Shown here: piece after piece, positions 11,801 through 24,609 of the stretch
Numbering within the stretch: the stretch's first letter is position 1
Layout: each line of letters starts with the position of its first letter
Program-made: the position numbers and the translations under genes
Source: Astrocystis sublimbata
Lineage: Eukaryota; Ascomycota; Sordariomycetes; Xylariales; Xylariaceae
Reading direction: 5' to 3'
Assembly (NCBI GenBank): GCA_022453515.1
Contig: JAJNNY010000008.1
Span: 62,001-126,000 of the forward strand
Length of the DNA stretch: 64,000 nucleotides
The notes under the pieces: generated by a model
Told to the model about the DNA's origin: nothing
Database searches by the model: none
What the model saw: only the letters and a program-made list of their open reading frames with translations

Positions 11801-12327
11801 ACGATCTCACACAAGCCATGGCAGCTGAAAATGCAATGGACTGACATGGTGCCATGATCTGGTTACCCTAGATGGCGCGACCTGACATCTCTTGGGGGCC
11901 TCGGGGGCTGCTCACCTGTCAGTCAGCCTTATTGCGAGGTGGTGGGGAAGACTTCGGTTGGTGTTGCCGATTGGAAGATGGAAAGAGGGGCAGAGGGGCA
12001 GAAGGCAGAAGGAAGGGCAGAAGAACCAAAAAGATTGTTGATCGCCCGACGGGCAGTTGAGTACAGCTAGTGGAATGAATATATGGCACCTGGCTGAACA
12101 TCTGGCACCTGGCTACGCCGGGATATAGGGTGGCAGGGTCAACCCCAAGAGGGCATGCGCAGGGGTCTTAATCTACTTATTGATTCTGTTCTACCGTTTA
12201 TGTAATCTTAATATTGGTACTAAGTACCCCTAAGTACCTAGGTATTTAAGATTCCTTACCTATCACCAGCCTTTATGCCCTGCGAGACGGCTCGATAATC
12301 GATTCGGCCGGCCCGTGCCATCTCTCA
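8871..12327. other. 3.4 kb gap without a convincing gene
   Basis: Several open frames of 60-220 codons occur on both strands (for example 10897-11559 minus and 11389-11670 plus), mutually overlapping, without recognisable motifs, signal peptides or supporting splice structure. A stretch at about 10385-10560 on the minus strand has some protein-like composition but I cannot build a gene from it. No RNA gene recognised. Confidence 0.4.
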
Positions 12328-14185
12328 TCACCATCCCTCCACGAGTGTAATCTTTACATCCATGCCGCCGGCTGGTTTATTTGTTGCCGCCCGCCTCATC
12401 TTTATGTTTGCTTCGTTCTTCAGCGATTCGTCGGCCAGCGCAAACTCGAACCTCCCAACGAGCGTCGCGACCAAGATGGCCAGCTCGGATTTCGAAAACG
12501 ACTGGCCAATGCAGCTCCGGGCGCCATGCAAGAAGGTCAACGTCGCATAGTTACTTCGGACGCCTGTTTGCTTCTTAGCACTTTCGTCGTACCCATGATC
12601 CTGATCTAACGGATCAACGTGTGTCTGCTTCGGCTGCCCAAGATAGCGATTAGGGTTGAAGACTCCCGCGTCATCGCCCCAGAGCGCTACGTCGCGATTG
12701 GTCGCCCGTGGGCAGATGATTATCTGCGTGCCGGCTGGAATCGGTACGCCACCGAGCGAGGTGTCGACAACAGCTTCACGGAATGTGATAGGTACCGGGG
12801 AGAAGTAGCGTAACACCTCCTGGCATATGGCATTTAGGTAGGGCATGTCGTTATCAATGACGGACACTAGGTTCTCGGTACGATTCGGCGAGGAGGGACT
12901 GCGGAGGTTTGTGCGAACCTCGTCTCGGAGCCTCGTCTGCATGTCCGGGTTCTTGCTGAGGACATACACCGCCCAAGTAAGTGCCGTTGCTGTTGTCTCA
13001 TGGCCTGCTACCATGAAGGTGAGAAGCTGTTCTACGAGCTCGTCTTCTGTAAACCCTCCATATGAAAGGGCCACAGTCACTATATCTTTTTCCGTCTTAT
13101 CTACCAGCTCAGCATCGAGATCTCTCTTCTTCTGTCGGATCAGTTGCCTGCATACATCACGCAAGGACTTGGCTGCTTTGCCGAGTACTTTGTTCCTCGG
13201 AAGGGGCACGTGAGGCATCAGCGAGGCCGGTAGGATCCAAGCACGGAGGATGAACAAAATGGTATCCTGCCATCCCTGGTTGAAAACCTCCTTGTAGATG
13301 CCTCGCAGGTTCTGATAATTGGCGTCTTGGTTCCGGACAGAATCCGGGCTCTGCCCCATTCCCGCCACGAAGATTATATCCAGCGTGGCCTTACTGGCCC
13401 AAGCGTTAATGTTGGTAACGTAGGACTTCTGATTGCTTTCTGATGCTGCAGCCACGGCTTCGGTTAAAGACGTGACCGCATCACTTGAGATGTCCCACAT
13501 CAGCCCATATAGGTCTTTGATGTGCCTGTACGCAAACGCCGGCAAGAGCGATCTTCTCTGGTGCTTGTGTTCATCCCCCTCAGCCAGCAAAATCTATTAC
13601 GACGGTTAGTCACCACAATTCTTCTAGAAGCAACATTAATAAGGAGAAACCGGGCTCATTGACTCACTCCGTCCCCGGCGATTCCCTTGAGCGCAGTAAC
13701 AATCACAGGAGGTTTCTGGAAATGGTAGGTCTTTGTCGTGAGGACCTCTGCCAACGTTTCAGGCGCAGCCACCAGGATGCGCTCCGTGTTTATAATCGTA
13801 CGATACCGCACGAGTCCCTTGTGCGCAGTTTTGTCCACCCTAACACCGACAATACTCGAGTCAGTTTCTGGTTGCAGTGGATGCATCAAAGTTCGGATGG
13901 AAAAGGCAAGATATCGTACCAATCGCTCTGCGGAATACCTCTCGGTTCATTCCATAGGCGGAATGATTGTCGACTCCACCAGGAGTCGCCATCGACTGTC
14001 GGAATGTGTCTGAGAGGCGAGACTAAGTTCGGGTAGAGAACACAACGATATGTGACCCATAGCAAGAAGTATACAGGAAAGGTCCGCCAAAAGGTGTTCA
14101 AGTATGTTGAGCCGCCAGCTTTTGAGAGGGGATAGGCCAGGGTAGCGGCGAAGGCCAATACTTTCGGAAAGGTAACTTTCGACAT
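12328..14185 (-). CDS. Cytochrome P450 monooxygenase
   Basis: Spliced model: 13920-14185, 13668-13839, 12328-13593 (minus), giving 567 residues. Introns 13840-13919 and 13594-13667 are GT-AG and join in phase (SDW|VDKTAHKGLVRYRT and GIAGDG|ILLAEGDEHKHQ). The N terminus has two hydrophobic segments that would anchor it in the ER membrane. The expected P450 signatures are present: W/C-helix region GDEHKHQRRSLLPAF, I-helix AGHETT, K-helix E-V-L-R, and the haem loop FLHGARSCIG with the Cys ligand. The start was set at the ATG 14183-14185 because the frame upstream opens only with a GTG. It lies 17 kb from the polyketide cluster and is transcribed alone, so membership is unlikely. The oxidised substrate is unknown. 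Confidence 0.9.
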
Positions 14186-15174
14186 GTTGACCCGAGTGAG
14201 AGTAGTTACAGTCACCAGGTCACGTTGAGAGGCAACTTAAGTGAAACAGATACACAGAAGTTTTCTCGCAACCTAAGAGAAGGGACGAAAATAAGTATAT
14301 ACGTCCCAACCTCGCCAACTGCCCTTGCATCAACTCAAGCCAATGATGTGCCCTGATTGGGTACGAACGCGAGAGCGGGTGCGGATGAGGATCGATGCGC
14401 AGCTCAAGGTGAGCATGCCCAGGCAAGTGAGATACTGGGAATGCCAGCAGCGGAAGTCTCGGAAACGAGACTTGGTATAGATGATTTGTTTCTGACGCCA
14501 ATTGCTGACTTCGGCTTTGGGGGCAGGGAATCAGAGGTACAGGCTGTCTAGCAGTCGAGCAGTCTACCTACTAACAGATCAACTGACTCGGGTCGTCTGC
14601 AGACTAACATCTGGTCGAAAGTATGGTTCGTAAAATTAAATCTTGCGAAATAGAATTACTCTCTGGTCATGAACACCATATTGTGATGAACAAGAAAAAC
14701 GCAATGTAACTAGAATGATTGGCACTCTCCAATATGAGCTCAACCACTGGCCTCGAATCAAACCTGTGCTGCTTCAAGTCGTGGCCTTTGTTTCTAACAG
14801 CGTGGGTCTACCTAGCCCCCTAGCACACCTGATCGATCTCGGTATCGCAATCGCACGCATCGAATTCCCATCCCTGCGCATTGTTGTTACCCATGTTTAA
14901 AACTTCCAAGGTTGGGCCCCCTTAGCACTAGCCCACTGAATTAAGTACATGTTGCGAAGAACCCCGCCACTAAGCGCATGATGCTAGCTGATAGTGGTAA
15001 GTACTTCGCATCATTTCCGCAAACACCAACTCCAGATATCCCCAACCCTCAATTATGCACATTCTGCGAGTTAGATACCAACTCTGACACACATGATCGC
15101 TGCTCATGCAATTCCACAATCGAAGACCAACGAGAAGTCGGTCAAAACTGCCCCAAACGCTAATCTAGGCCCTC
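14186..15174. other. Intergenic, no gene recognised
   Basis: Holds the upstream region of the P450 (a TATATA at about 14295 on either strand) and the 3' flank of the proton ATPase. No gene recognised. Confidence 0.4.
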
Positions 15175-18100
15175 TCATAGATCCTCTTCCTCAGCAGTGG
15201 TCTTCTCAATGACGTACCACTTATCGTGGCCCGTCTTCGGGTCAGGTTCATGTTCAACTGCAAAGTATTGTTAGACGATTTTATCAATCGATCTACGACA
15301 GAAAATAAGAAGGAACTTACGAGCAAGCTTGTTAACGTGGCCGATGATATTCTCGATGTATGAGTCCTTCTTGTTGCGGTCTTTACGCCCCAGGTCATTC
15401 ACCCACTGGAAGCTGTTGAGCGCGATGTAAACAATGGCAATGAAAATCATCACACCGATGGAGTACGCCCAGACGACGACAACTGTGACAATGTCCGTCC
15501 ATCCGCTATTCGTGCCGTGGAACTGGTCGTGGGGCGTGGTGGGCAGCACGGGGCCCGACAGCCAACCGAACAAGCAAAACAGCGTGGCGAGCACATCGAC
15601 GCCGAAGATGGCGCCGACCAGCTGCCAAGACGGCCAGGTTCGGCCTCCGCGGGTCACGAAGATCAGCCAATTCTCCGTCAATGCGACCTCGAGGAAGAGA
15701 ATCTCTTGAATGTTGCCAAAGTTCTCGACTATGCCTCCATTTCGCAAGAACAGGGTCCCGCGGATGATCCACGTGCCGGCAGCGAGCAAGGCGCCTAGGA
15801 TTACGCTGATGACCCAGATCTTCTTCAGCTGCCACTCCACTGGACGCGGTTCCACGTGTGCATTGTCGTAGGCAACGGCGACCGTGGCCAGGTCTGCGAA
15901 GAGTGCGATAAAGACGATGAGGTCTGGCCGAATTGTCTCGTTTATGATGATCATCGACGTCGTGAGGTATATTTCAAGATGCAGACATAGAGCGATACGG
16001 TATTGCACATATGATCGCATCCGTTGAAAGATCTGCGCGAGGAGTCAGCCAACTGCCAAGCAGCATCGCAAGTCGCCGATGACAAAAAGACACAACATTG
16101 AGATTGAGCATCCCTTGTGCTGCGGACGTACCTGACGAGCCGTCCTGATTGACAAGACAATCGTACTCAACCCCGGCGCTAGGAATACAATATCAGCTGC
16201 CGCTTGTGCTGCCTCGGACGAGCCCTCAACAGCGATACCGCAGTCTGCCTTCTTCAATGACGGAGCATCATTAACTCCTTAAGACAGAGCCAGTCCGTTA
16301 GCAATCGTATACAAATATTGGCACCAATGCTGCGAGAATTGGAAAGATGCAAAGCCACATACCATCCCCTGTCATGGCAGTCAAAGATCCTCTTTGCTGT
16401 AGCATGTCAACTACCTGGTACTTGTGCTCCGGAAACACTTCAGCAAATCCATCAGCGCGTTGGACTAAGTCGTGCTGCACCGTCCCCGTCAAGCCACTGT
16501 GGATCAGTCTCTCCGAGTTATAAACCTTCGTACCAAGACCGAGCATCTTGCAGGTCTCTTTAGCGATGGCGATGGCATCGCCTGTCAGCATCTTGACTGG
16601 AACGCCAAGATGCGCCGCCTCAATAATTGTCTGAGCTGTGTCTATTGCCCACTGGGAGTTAGCGACTGCCTCTCAGAGCGAAAGAAGAAGCTACGATTCC
16701 GGAGTCTCTTACCCTCACGCGGAGGATCGAACATCGAAAGCAGTCCTAGCAGAGTCCACGGCTCGTCATTCTTCTTAACGGCGACCCCGAGCGATCGGAA
16801 ACCTCTCTGCGCGAACTCTCTCGCCTTCGCGCTATAGCTCACACTCGTCTCCTTGTCCACTTCGGCAAGTGATAAGATAGCCCGCGGTGCTCCTTTGGCA
16901 CAGATATAACGATCGCCTCCCATCCGACAGTAGCTCGTGATTCGTTTCGAGACAGGGTCAAACGGTGTGAACTTGTCAGTCTTCCAGCCCTGGCGCAGGA
17001 TCTCTCTGGCCTTGGGGTACTTCTTCAGGGTCGTGATGGTGACTTTGTCGATCGGGTCCAGCGAGGCGACGTTGTGCGAGCTCGCCAGTGCCGCCACAGC
17101 CATCATCCAATTCACATCCTGCCCTTCTGCTACGTACGGCTCGCGCAGGCTGAGCTTGTTTGCAGTAAGCGTACCCGTCTTGTCAGAGCACAGCACGTTA
17201 ACGCCCTAGCAGACCAGTCAGCTCATTTCGCAACCGGAGGATGAGCCATGATACCCACTGCAAGTGATTCGATAGCCGTCAGCTTCTGCACGATAGCTTT
17301 CTGCTTCGCCAAGTAGGCTGCGCCCACGGCAAGCGTTGTGGTTGTTACCACTGGGAGACCGACAGGAACGCCGATGCTACACCACAACTGTCAGCGAAGC
17401 TACTTTGAATCTAACATGATAAATTTGATCCCAGTTTTGTCCCGTTTTCCATCCAAGACGAGAGACATGTGCCATGTGGTTCATTGAAACAGAGATCGGA
17501 TTACACTCACATGAGAAGAACTAATGTATAGTGCAGCAGATTCTGAGTGTCGGGTTGAGCGATTCTTAGGTGATGGAAGAAACCTCCAATCCAAGCGGCC
17601 AAGATCCAGAACATGACAAGAACCAGGAGGGAAATTCCGATACTATTCATAACTGCCTTGAAGTGTCCTTGGTCCTTCGCCCCCTGGACCAAGTCGGCAG
17701 TGCGCCCCACGAACGAATATTTCGCAGATGTAGTGATGATGGCATAAGTCTTCCCGCGCTTACACCCGGTGGTGTAGTAGACAATATCCCCCATGTACTT
17801 GTCCACGGCGAGCGACTCTCCCGTAATTGCCGACTGGTCGCAGGCGAGCAAGGAGTCGCCGTAGTGGACCGAGTGCTCGCTTTCTAGATCTTCTTCTTGC
17901 CCTTTTTCCTTTAACTCGCCTCCGGAGGCCTCGCCCGGCTTTTCTTTCTTGTCGCCGCCGCCACCGCCGCTGGCTTCTGCATCTTCGAATTTGTCCTCAT
18001 TTTTCAGCTCTTGGTACTGCTCGAAGTCTTGTGGTCGATTGTAGTCGCAAATAAGCTGCGCCTCTCCTGGTACAGTTTGTCCTTCTTGAATTATGACCTG

Positions 18101-19158
18101 TGCGGTATCAGCGTCGACACATAGGATCCAATCGCAGGTGAGAGTGGTACGTACAATGTCGCCAGGCACAAGCTCTCGAGCGAGAATTTGCTGCTCTTCG
18201 CCGTCGCGAACAACACTGGCTTTCATTGCAATGTCACCTTTGAGACTTGCCACGACATCTGCAGCTTGCTTTTCTTGGTAAAAGCCGACGAATGCGTTAA
18301 GAGCCAGAATACCCAAGATGACGCCGAAATCAATCCAATCCTGGAGACCTAAAGCCAGCAGCGCAGCAAGCTCCATGACTAGGTCGCATTAACATGCATT
18401 CTCATCCCTGGCGATCAGCGAACTCAGAATCGCATTGGAAACATACCATATAGAATCGGCCCCGTAAAGTACCCAAACACCTTCGCCAGCATATCCTCCT
18501 TCTCGGAATAGAGCTCATTCCACCCCATCCGCTTACGGCGCTCCTCGACCTGCGAGCTGTCAATGCCTCTCCGAATATCCGTCTCAAGCCACGCGGCCGG
18601 CGGCTTTCCCGCAGTGACGGCCGGGCTTTCCGGAACCAGCTGCGGCAGAGGCTCGTCGGACTTCCAGAACTGCCACCATTTGCGCTTGCCCCCTTTCCTC
18701 CCCGGCCGCCCCGTGCTGCTCACAAGACTGGCGCGCCGCTCCTGGTCGTACGTCGTGATATACCGATCCAAAGCCTCGAATTCGCCTAAGTCAGAGCTCT
18801 TGGGGCGTGGTGCCTTGGTCAGGGCTTCGCTGAGCGTCACGCGTTGGCCGTGGCCTTGTCCTTGGGCTACTGTGTTGCCTGGGGCAGGGGCACCACTGCT
18901 AGTTCCCGCGCCAGCGACAGTGCCTGTGCCTATGCCTGTGCTTGTCCTTGGGCTCGTGCCGTTGCCACTGCCGGTTCCTGTGCCTGCGCCTATACCAGCT
19001 TCAGTGATAGTCTCGGTGCCGGTGCCGGTGCCGACGCCCGTGCCGCCTACGCTGCCCCCGGAAGCTGATGCTTCAGGATCGTTCTGGCGCGTGGCGGCAG
19101 AGGCCTCGATGTCGTCGGCAGCGGCATCTTGCCGTCTGTGGCCGCTGAGGAAGCTCAT
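15175..19158 (-). CDS. P3A-type plasma-membrane H+-ATPase (PMA-like)
   Basis: Nine exons on the minus strand: 18447-19158, 18155-18378, 17511-18097, 17259-17376, 16713-17205, 16363-16641, 16132-16277, 15321-16032, 15175-15257; 1117 residues. All phases close. P-type landmarks in order: TGES in the actuator domain, the phosphorylation loop [21 protein letters not shown] for nucleotide binding, MLTGD, and [11 protein letters not shown], followed by the C-terminal membrane bundle ([14 protein letters not shown]... [12 protein letters not shown]). It pumps protons out of the cell at the cost of ATP. Oddities: a long N-terminal extension of about 100 residues rich in Gly-Thr-Ala-Ser, and a charged Gly/Lys/Glu low-complexity insertion in the actuator domain after [13 protein letters not shown] 57-nt intron (18098-18154) has no stop and is a multiple of three; splicing restores GDIVIIQEG. 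Confidence 0.9.
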
Positions 19159-20395
19159 TATCACACTCGCTGCTTGGTGCTGTCTTCCAAGTCTCCGAAA
19201 CTCGACTTGGACAAGCAAAGTGAGTACCTGGGTAAGTAGTTTTCGAAGCGAGCATGGAGTGATCAAAAGAATGAATGTCGGGGAAATTCCTGGGGGATTT
19301 TGGTTGCACCCCGGGGACGAGACCTCGCTTGTAGTGTCTCGTTGTCGTAGATGTGTAAGTATGTGCCTAGAGATATGTGCGCGCGTACTATGACGCTGTC
19401 CGACGATATCATCATGAGCCGACTTTTCCCTCGAAAATTTACTCCCGATGGTGTTCCTGGCTTGGTGCCAACTATTTTGTAGTCACGACACATGCCACGA
19501 TCATAGCCATGACCACTTTCTGCTGCGGTATTGGCTTAATTCACAGACGCTGTTCCACCCACCATGGATCATCCTTCGGTGATCTGCTGTTGATTGACTC
19601 GCTACCAGGCACTATTAGATATAATCGTAGATATGATATATAATCATCTCAGGCACCAGGGGAGATGTTTTCTATGCGACGTATGATTGGCCGACTAGCT
19701 CTAGAGCATCCCTGCACATCTACGTACGATTTTGTCGGGTGTGCAGATAAACTTTGATCTCACAGCAGCATTCCGTAATAGGCATTAATCTAGGCAAATT
19801 TGTAACGACAGATCCTGTCGTTCAGCGACGCAAAGATGAGCTACTGCCGCCACGATGACGACATGGGGATGTAAGTATCCTTATGAGAAGAACGGGTTTT
19901 ACCACGTTAGGATACAGCATGAGTTTCTGGAAATAGGTCTTTCAATACCTGTAGCCTGTATTGATCCCGTGGCAACCGATCTTCCAATTTCGATTAATGT
20001 ATACTACTGCGCCGCGAGATGTTTGATTGGGATGGGTTCTTACATAACTGACATTGACTCATCTTACATTCAGCGCTCACTGTGCATTTATATGTACCTA
20101 AAACATGACATGGCACTTACTTCCCACAAATGGGATGGAAGAGCGTTTTTTTATTGATAGCGGTATGAACAACTAGCTATTACTACGATAAATGAGATGA
20201 AATGAGTCTGGCCTAATGAAGCTAGACAAGGAGAAGAGAAAGGTGTTTTCTCTCGAACAAAACTTATGCAGAGGCCTGCTGCTGCTCAAAGAATTAAACT
20301 TTCTGTTCTTGGTACACCCGAGAGAAGTTACAACAGAGCGAGAAACTCGTCTTGTAATTAGCTGCCCCGAGACGTGTTATTCGAACGGATGACAT
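19159..20395. other. Intergenic, no gene recognised
   Basis: Upstream region of the proton ATPase. An open frame at 19855-20157 (+) shows no family features. No RNA gene recognised. Confidence 0.4.
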
Positions 20396-20640
20396 GGTGC
20401 TCCGTCGGTACCAGATCAGAACAGTATCGGACGGGGATAGGGATTGCTCCACCTCGGACCGAGGGACGACCAGGTGATGCCACAGACTCTGTCACTGTCA
20501 CTGTTAGAAGCAATTGGACTTGGTGTTGGGTGCTCCGTCGATATCAGTCTCGGACGGGGACGGGGATCCCTCCACTTTGGGCCGAGAGATGACCAGGCGA
20601 TGCCGCAGACCTTGTCAGAAGCAACTGGGATTGAACTTGG
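20396..20640. repeat. Two diverged tandem copies of about 115-125 bp
   Basis: Copy 1 (20396-20520) and copy 2 (20528-20640) share GGTGCTCCGTCG, CGGACGGGGA, GACCAGGYGATGCC and CAGACYYTGTCA blocks in the same order. On the minus strand the copies translate to a repeated motif (VCGIxWSSLGPxW) in one frame, so this may be a relic of a repeat-containing coding sequence. No complete gene could be built. Confidence 0.6.
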
Positions 20641-21523
20641 TTTTGGGCGACTTGCTAGAGCGTATCGTGGTGTCATCGTCAGGTAGCCTGGGGGTCGACG
20701 GTCTAGTGTCAGCTGGGCCATGACGTGGGTAGTCGGCGGTCGTCTTAGGCTAAGCAACAATGGTATTATAAACATGTTTGTTGGTTATTGCTGAAGGAAA
20801 CCGTGTTTGATGGTAGCTAATTGTACGTAATTTGGTTCTTCTTGGTTTTGTTGAAGTTGGATTTTAATGCAGTAATAGTTGGTATGTGAGCTGAGTTGGT
20901 AAGTTTATAAAAAATGGAATCGATGTCGTTGCGTAAGCTTAATGGTCTTTTATAGATAGATATGATATTGGACATCATGCTAGAAAGGATGTTATTGTTT
21001 TGAACACATCTTGTTCATGGACGATGTTCATCATAATTACTCGAGGCTATCCTGAACACCAGTGGTGTTTCGATACAAACTACAATAGAAAGGCATGGGC
21101 CTAAACCGTTCGTCTCCAAACGGGTAGAAAGTTTACGATTTGGACAAGTCGATTGTTCAAATCACAGATAGAACACAAAGGGCATGTTTACAACACGGCT
21201 TAAATGTTAGTGAACAAGGGCACAAACTATCACATTAATCGGCCTAAGCCTTACACATACATACTTATTCATTGAAAAATCACCCATCAAACAGAAATAT
21301 TGTTAATGAACAAGGGCTTTCTTGATATTTGGAAAACGGCGAGTATTGTTTAACATACATTGAATTATCTAGCCTAAAAGAAGAATGGGATGGAGGAAAA
21401 GAAAAGACTTCGTCTCTCGAAAACAGCGCGAATCCAGCGCGCTACTAAGAATTTAACCTACTCTAGTCTTTCCATCATCATATTTGCAACTTGCGGGAGA
21501 TGGAGCAAAACAAAGCGTTTGAA
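20641..21523. other. AT-rich intergenic sequence
   Basis: No gene recognised. Short motifs such as GTGAACAAGGG/AATGAACAAGGG recur (about 21210 and 21305), possibly remnants of repeats. Confidence 0.35.
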
Positions 21524-21802
21524 TCAGAACTGACGGGCCCGCTGCCACGGCACCCCCTTTCGAACCTCGGGCTCGGGCGACGCCTCGTGCCCAGATTGAC
21601 CACCACCGCCTGATGATCCATTTGATTGCTTAGAGCCAGAGGCGTCGTCACCAGAGGGACGAGAGGGCTCAGGCCTGGTGTTATTGCTACTGTTATGATG
21701 ATTATTACCATTGCCAGTGCGGGTAGTGTCGTCCCCCGAAGGTTTGGGATCCTTTGGTTTGAGGCCCGACATGTCGTAGCCGCTTCTCTTGTTAGCTTGC
21801 AT
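21524..21802 (-). CDS. Small disordered hydrophilic protein, 92 residues (paralogue of the gene at 63342)
   Basis: An intronless frame starts at ATG 21800-21802. It is made almost entirely of Gly, Ser, Asn, Pro, Lys, Asp and Thr, with no hydrophobic core, signal peptide or membrane segment, so it should be intrinsically disordered. The N-terminal part (KRSGYDMSGLKPKDPKP) and the C-terminal motif GGQSGHEASPEPE closely match the N- and C-terminal parts of the protein at 63342-63617 (KRASSGMTG...PPKAKP and GGESGYEASLESE). Two such proteins in one window, sharing both ends, make a chance frame unlikely. Function unknown. Alternative: one of them could be a silent duplicate. Confidence 0.65.
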   Translation of the reverse strand: MQANKRSGYDMSGLKPKDPKPSGDDTTRTGNGNNHHNSSNNTRPEPSRPSGDDASGSKQSNGSSGGGGQSGHEASPEPEVRKGVPWQRARQF

Positions 21803-23166
21803 TTTAACTAAGTAGGTAATAAAGAGAATTTTGTCTTTTAGAGAGATTTAAAGAGATTTAAGGGATTGGTTTTATTTTGTTTACTTAAGTGTAGTATAAG
21901 TTGTTGCTTGGATGCTAGTTGGGAGGATCTCGAAACTTAGGCAATGAGGGCGGGCTATTATAGAGAAGCCGGAGAACATTACTAAGAGGAGCTGTTTTTT
22001 TTAAACAAGCCGCCTTGTTTGCCGACAGAGCTAGAAATAATTTGTAATCACTTAATACTATTATATAAATGATATGGTTGTCTTTAGGCCAGGTATAATA
22101 CAAAGACATTGTTATGTTATAAGGTAGAATGTAGGAGATGAGGTCTACTAAACTTGTCCACGTTATTTACGCCTATGCCGAAACTGAAGCATAGGCATCT
22201 TCAGCTTCATACTAGCTGCATCACAACCTAGACGGTTAGGAGGTCTAGGCTTAGGCTTAGTGCCCATGGAGTTATGAACTAATTTTCCTTAGCTGAATGT
22301 ATTGATAATTGTCATAATTGAATTTTGTTTGATATTCTTTGTTGATATTCTTTGTTAGACAAGTTGTTAAGTTATGGGAGCCTCTTTAAACAAACTTGGT
22401 GTCCATCACACAGGAGGTGTTAGCGTGCCCAAAGAAGATCTTAGCGCTTTAAAAAGACGCAAAGATGCAACTCATCTCGTGTCTCAATTTGCTATGTTTA
22501 TGTTATTTAGGTAGGTCAACACTCGAATGCAGCATGGCTGCTTCAATAAGTAATCATTGCACATATGCATGGACACCTAGCTAGATGGCGCAATTGCAAT
22601 TGCAACATAGGCTGAATTCAGCCTGAATAGAATGAAGCGAATGAGGGAGCGGGGTCGGGACAACCATCACCAGCAGGATGCGCCGGGGCTGTGTAGAGAG
22701 ACACAACCAAGGATGGGATACTTTAGATACAGTAGGTAGCCATACTGCCACACCATTCCATCTTTCCCCTCAGTCATTCATTTAATCGAGCTCTGGCCGG
22801 AAGTTGCGGTGCGTGCACCAAGCTCAGTCTTTCTGTTTCGCAAGCGATAAGCATGGATCTTCTCTCAATCGTGCCAAATCACGCCGCGGACCAAAGCCGA
22901 GGATTCATATTGAAAACAGTGATCTCATTACTACAAGCAGACTACGCTTCAAAACGCCAGACCTTTTCTATAATCCCGTTCGTGACAATAATCCCTCACG
23001 GCCCTCTTTCCTTGGGCGCATGGGTTCCATTGCTTTTTGTCCCTCCCAATCATTAACTTAACAATAAGCCAGCGGCCACCCTGGTATGAGCCGACGGAGT
23101 CTTCTACTCCAGGAGGCCCAATCTTATTCCAGCTTTTCATTTCATAACATCGTTCAAGCGACCCGT
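21803..23166. other. AT-rich intergenic sequence
   Basis: Contains the upstream region of the small disordered protein (minus strand) with repeated AGAGATTTAA motifs, and the 3' flank of the dehydrogenase on the right. No gene recognised. Confidence 0.4.

Positions 23167-24609
<1,443 letters not shown>

Noticed and set aside
18563..19393. 276-codon open frame on the plus strand opposite the ATPase N terminus
   Set aside because: It is the antisense shadow of the Gly/Thr repeat-rich first exon of the proton ATPase; its Pro/Val repeats mirror that low-complexity DNA.
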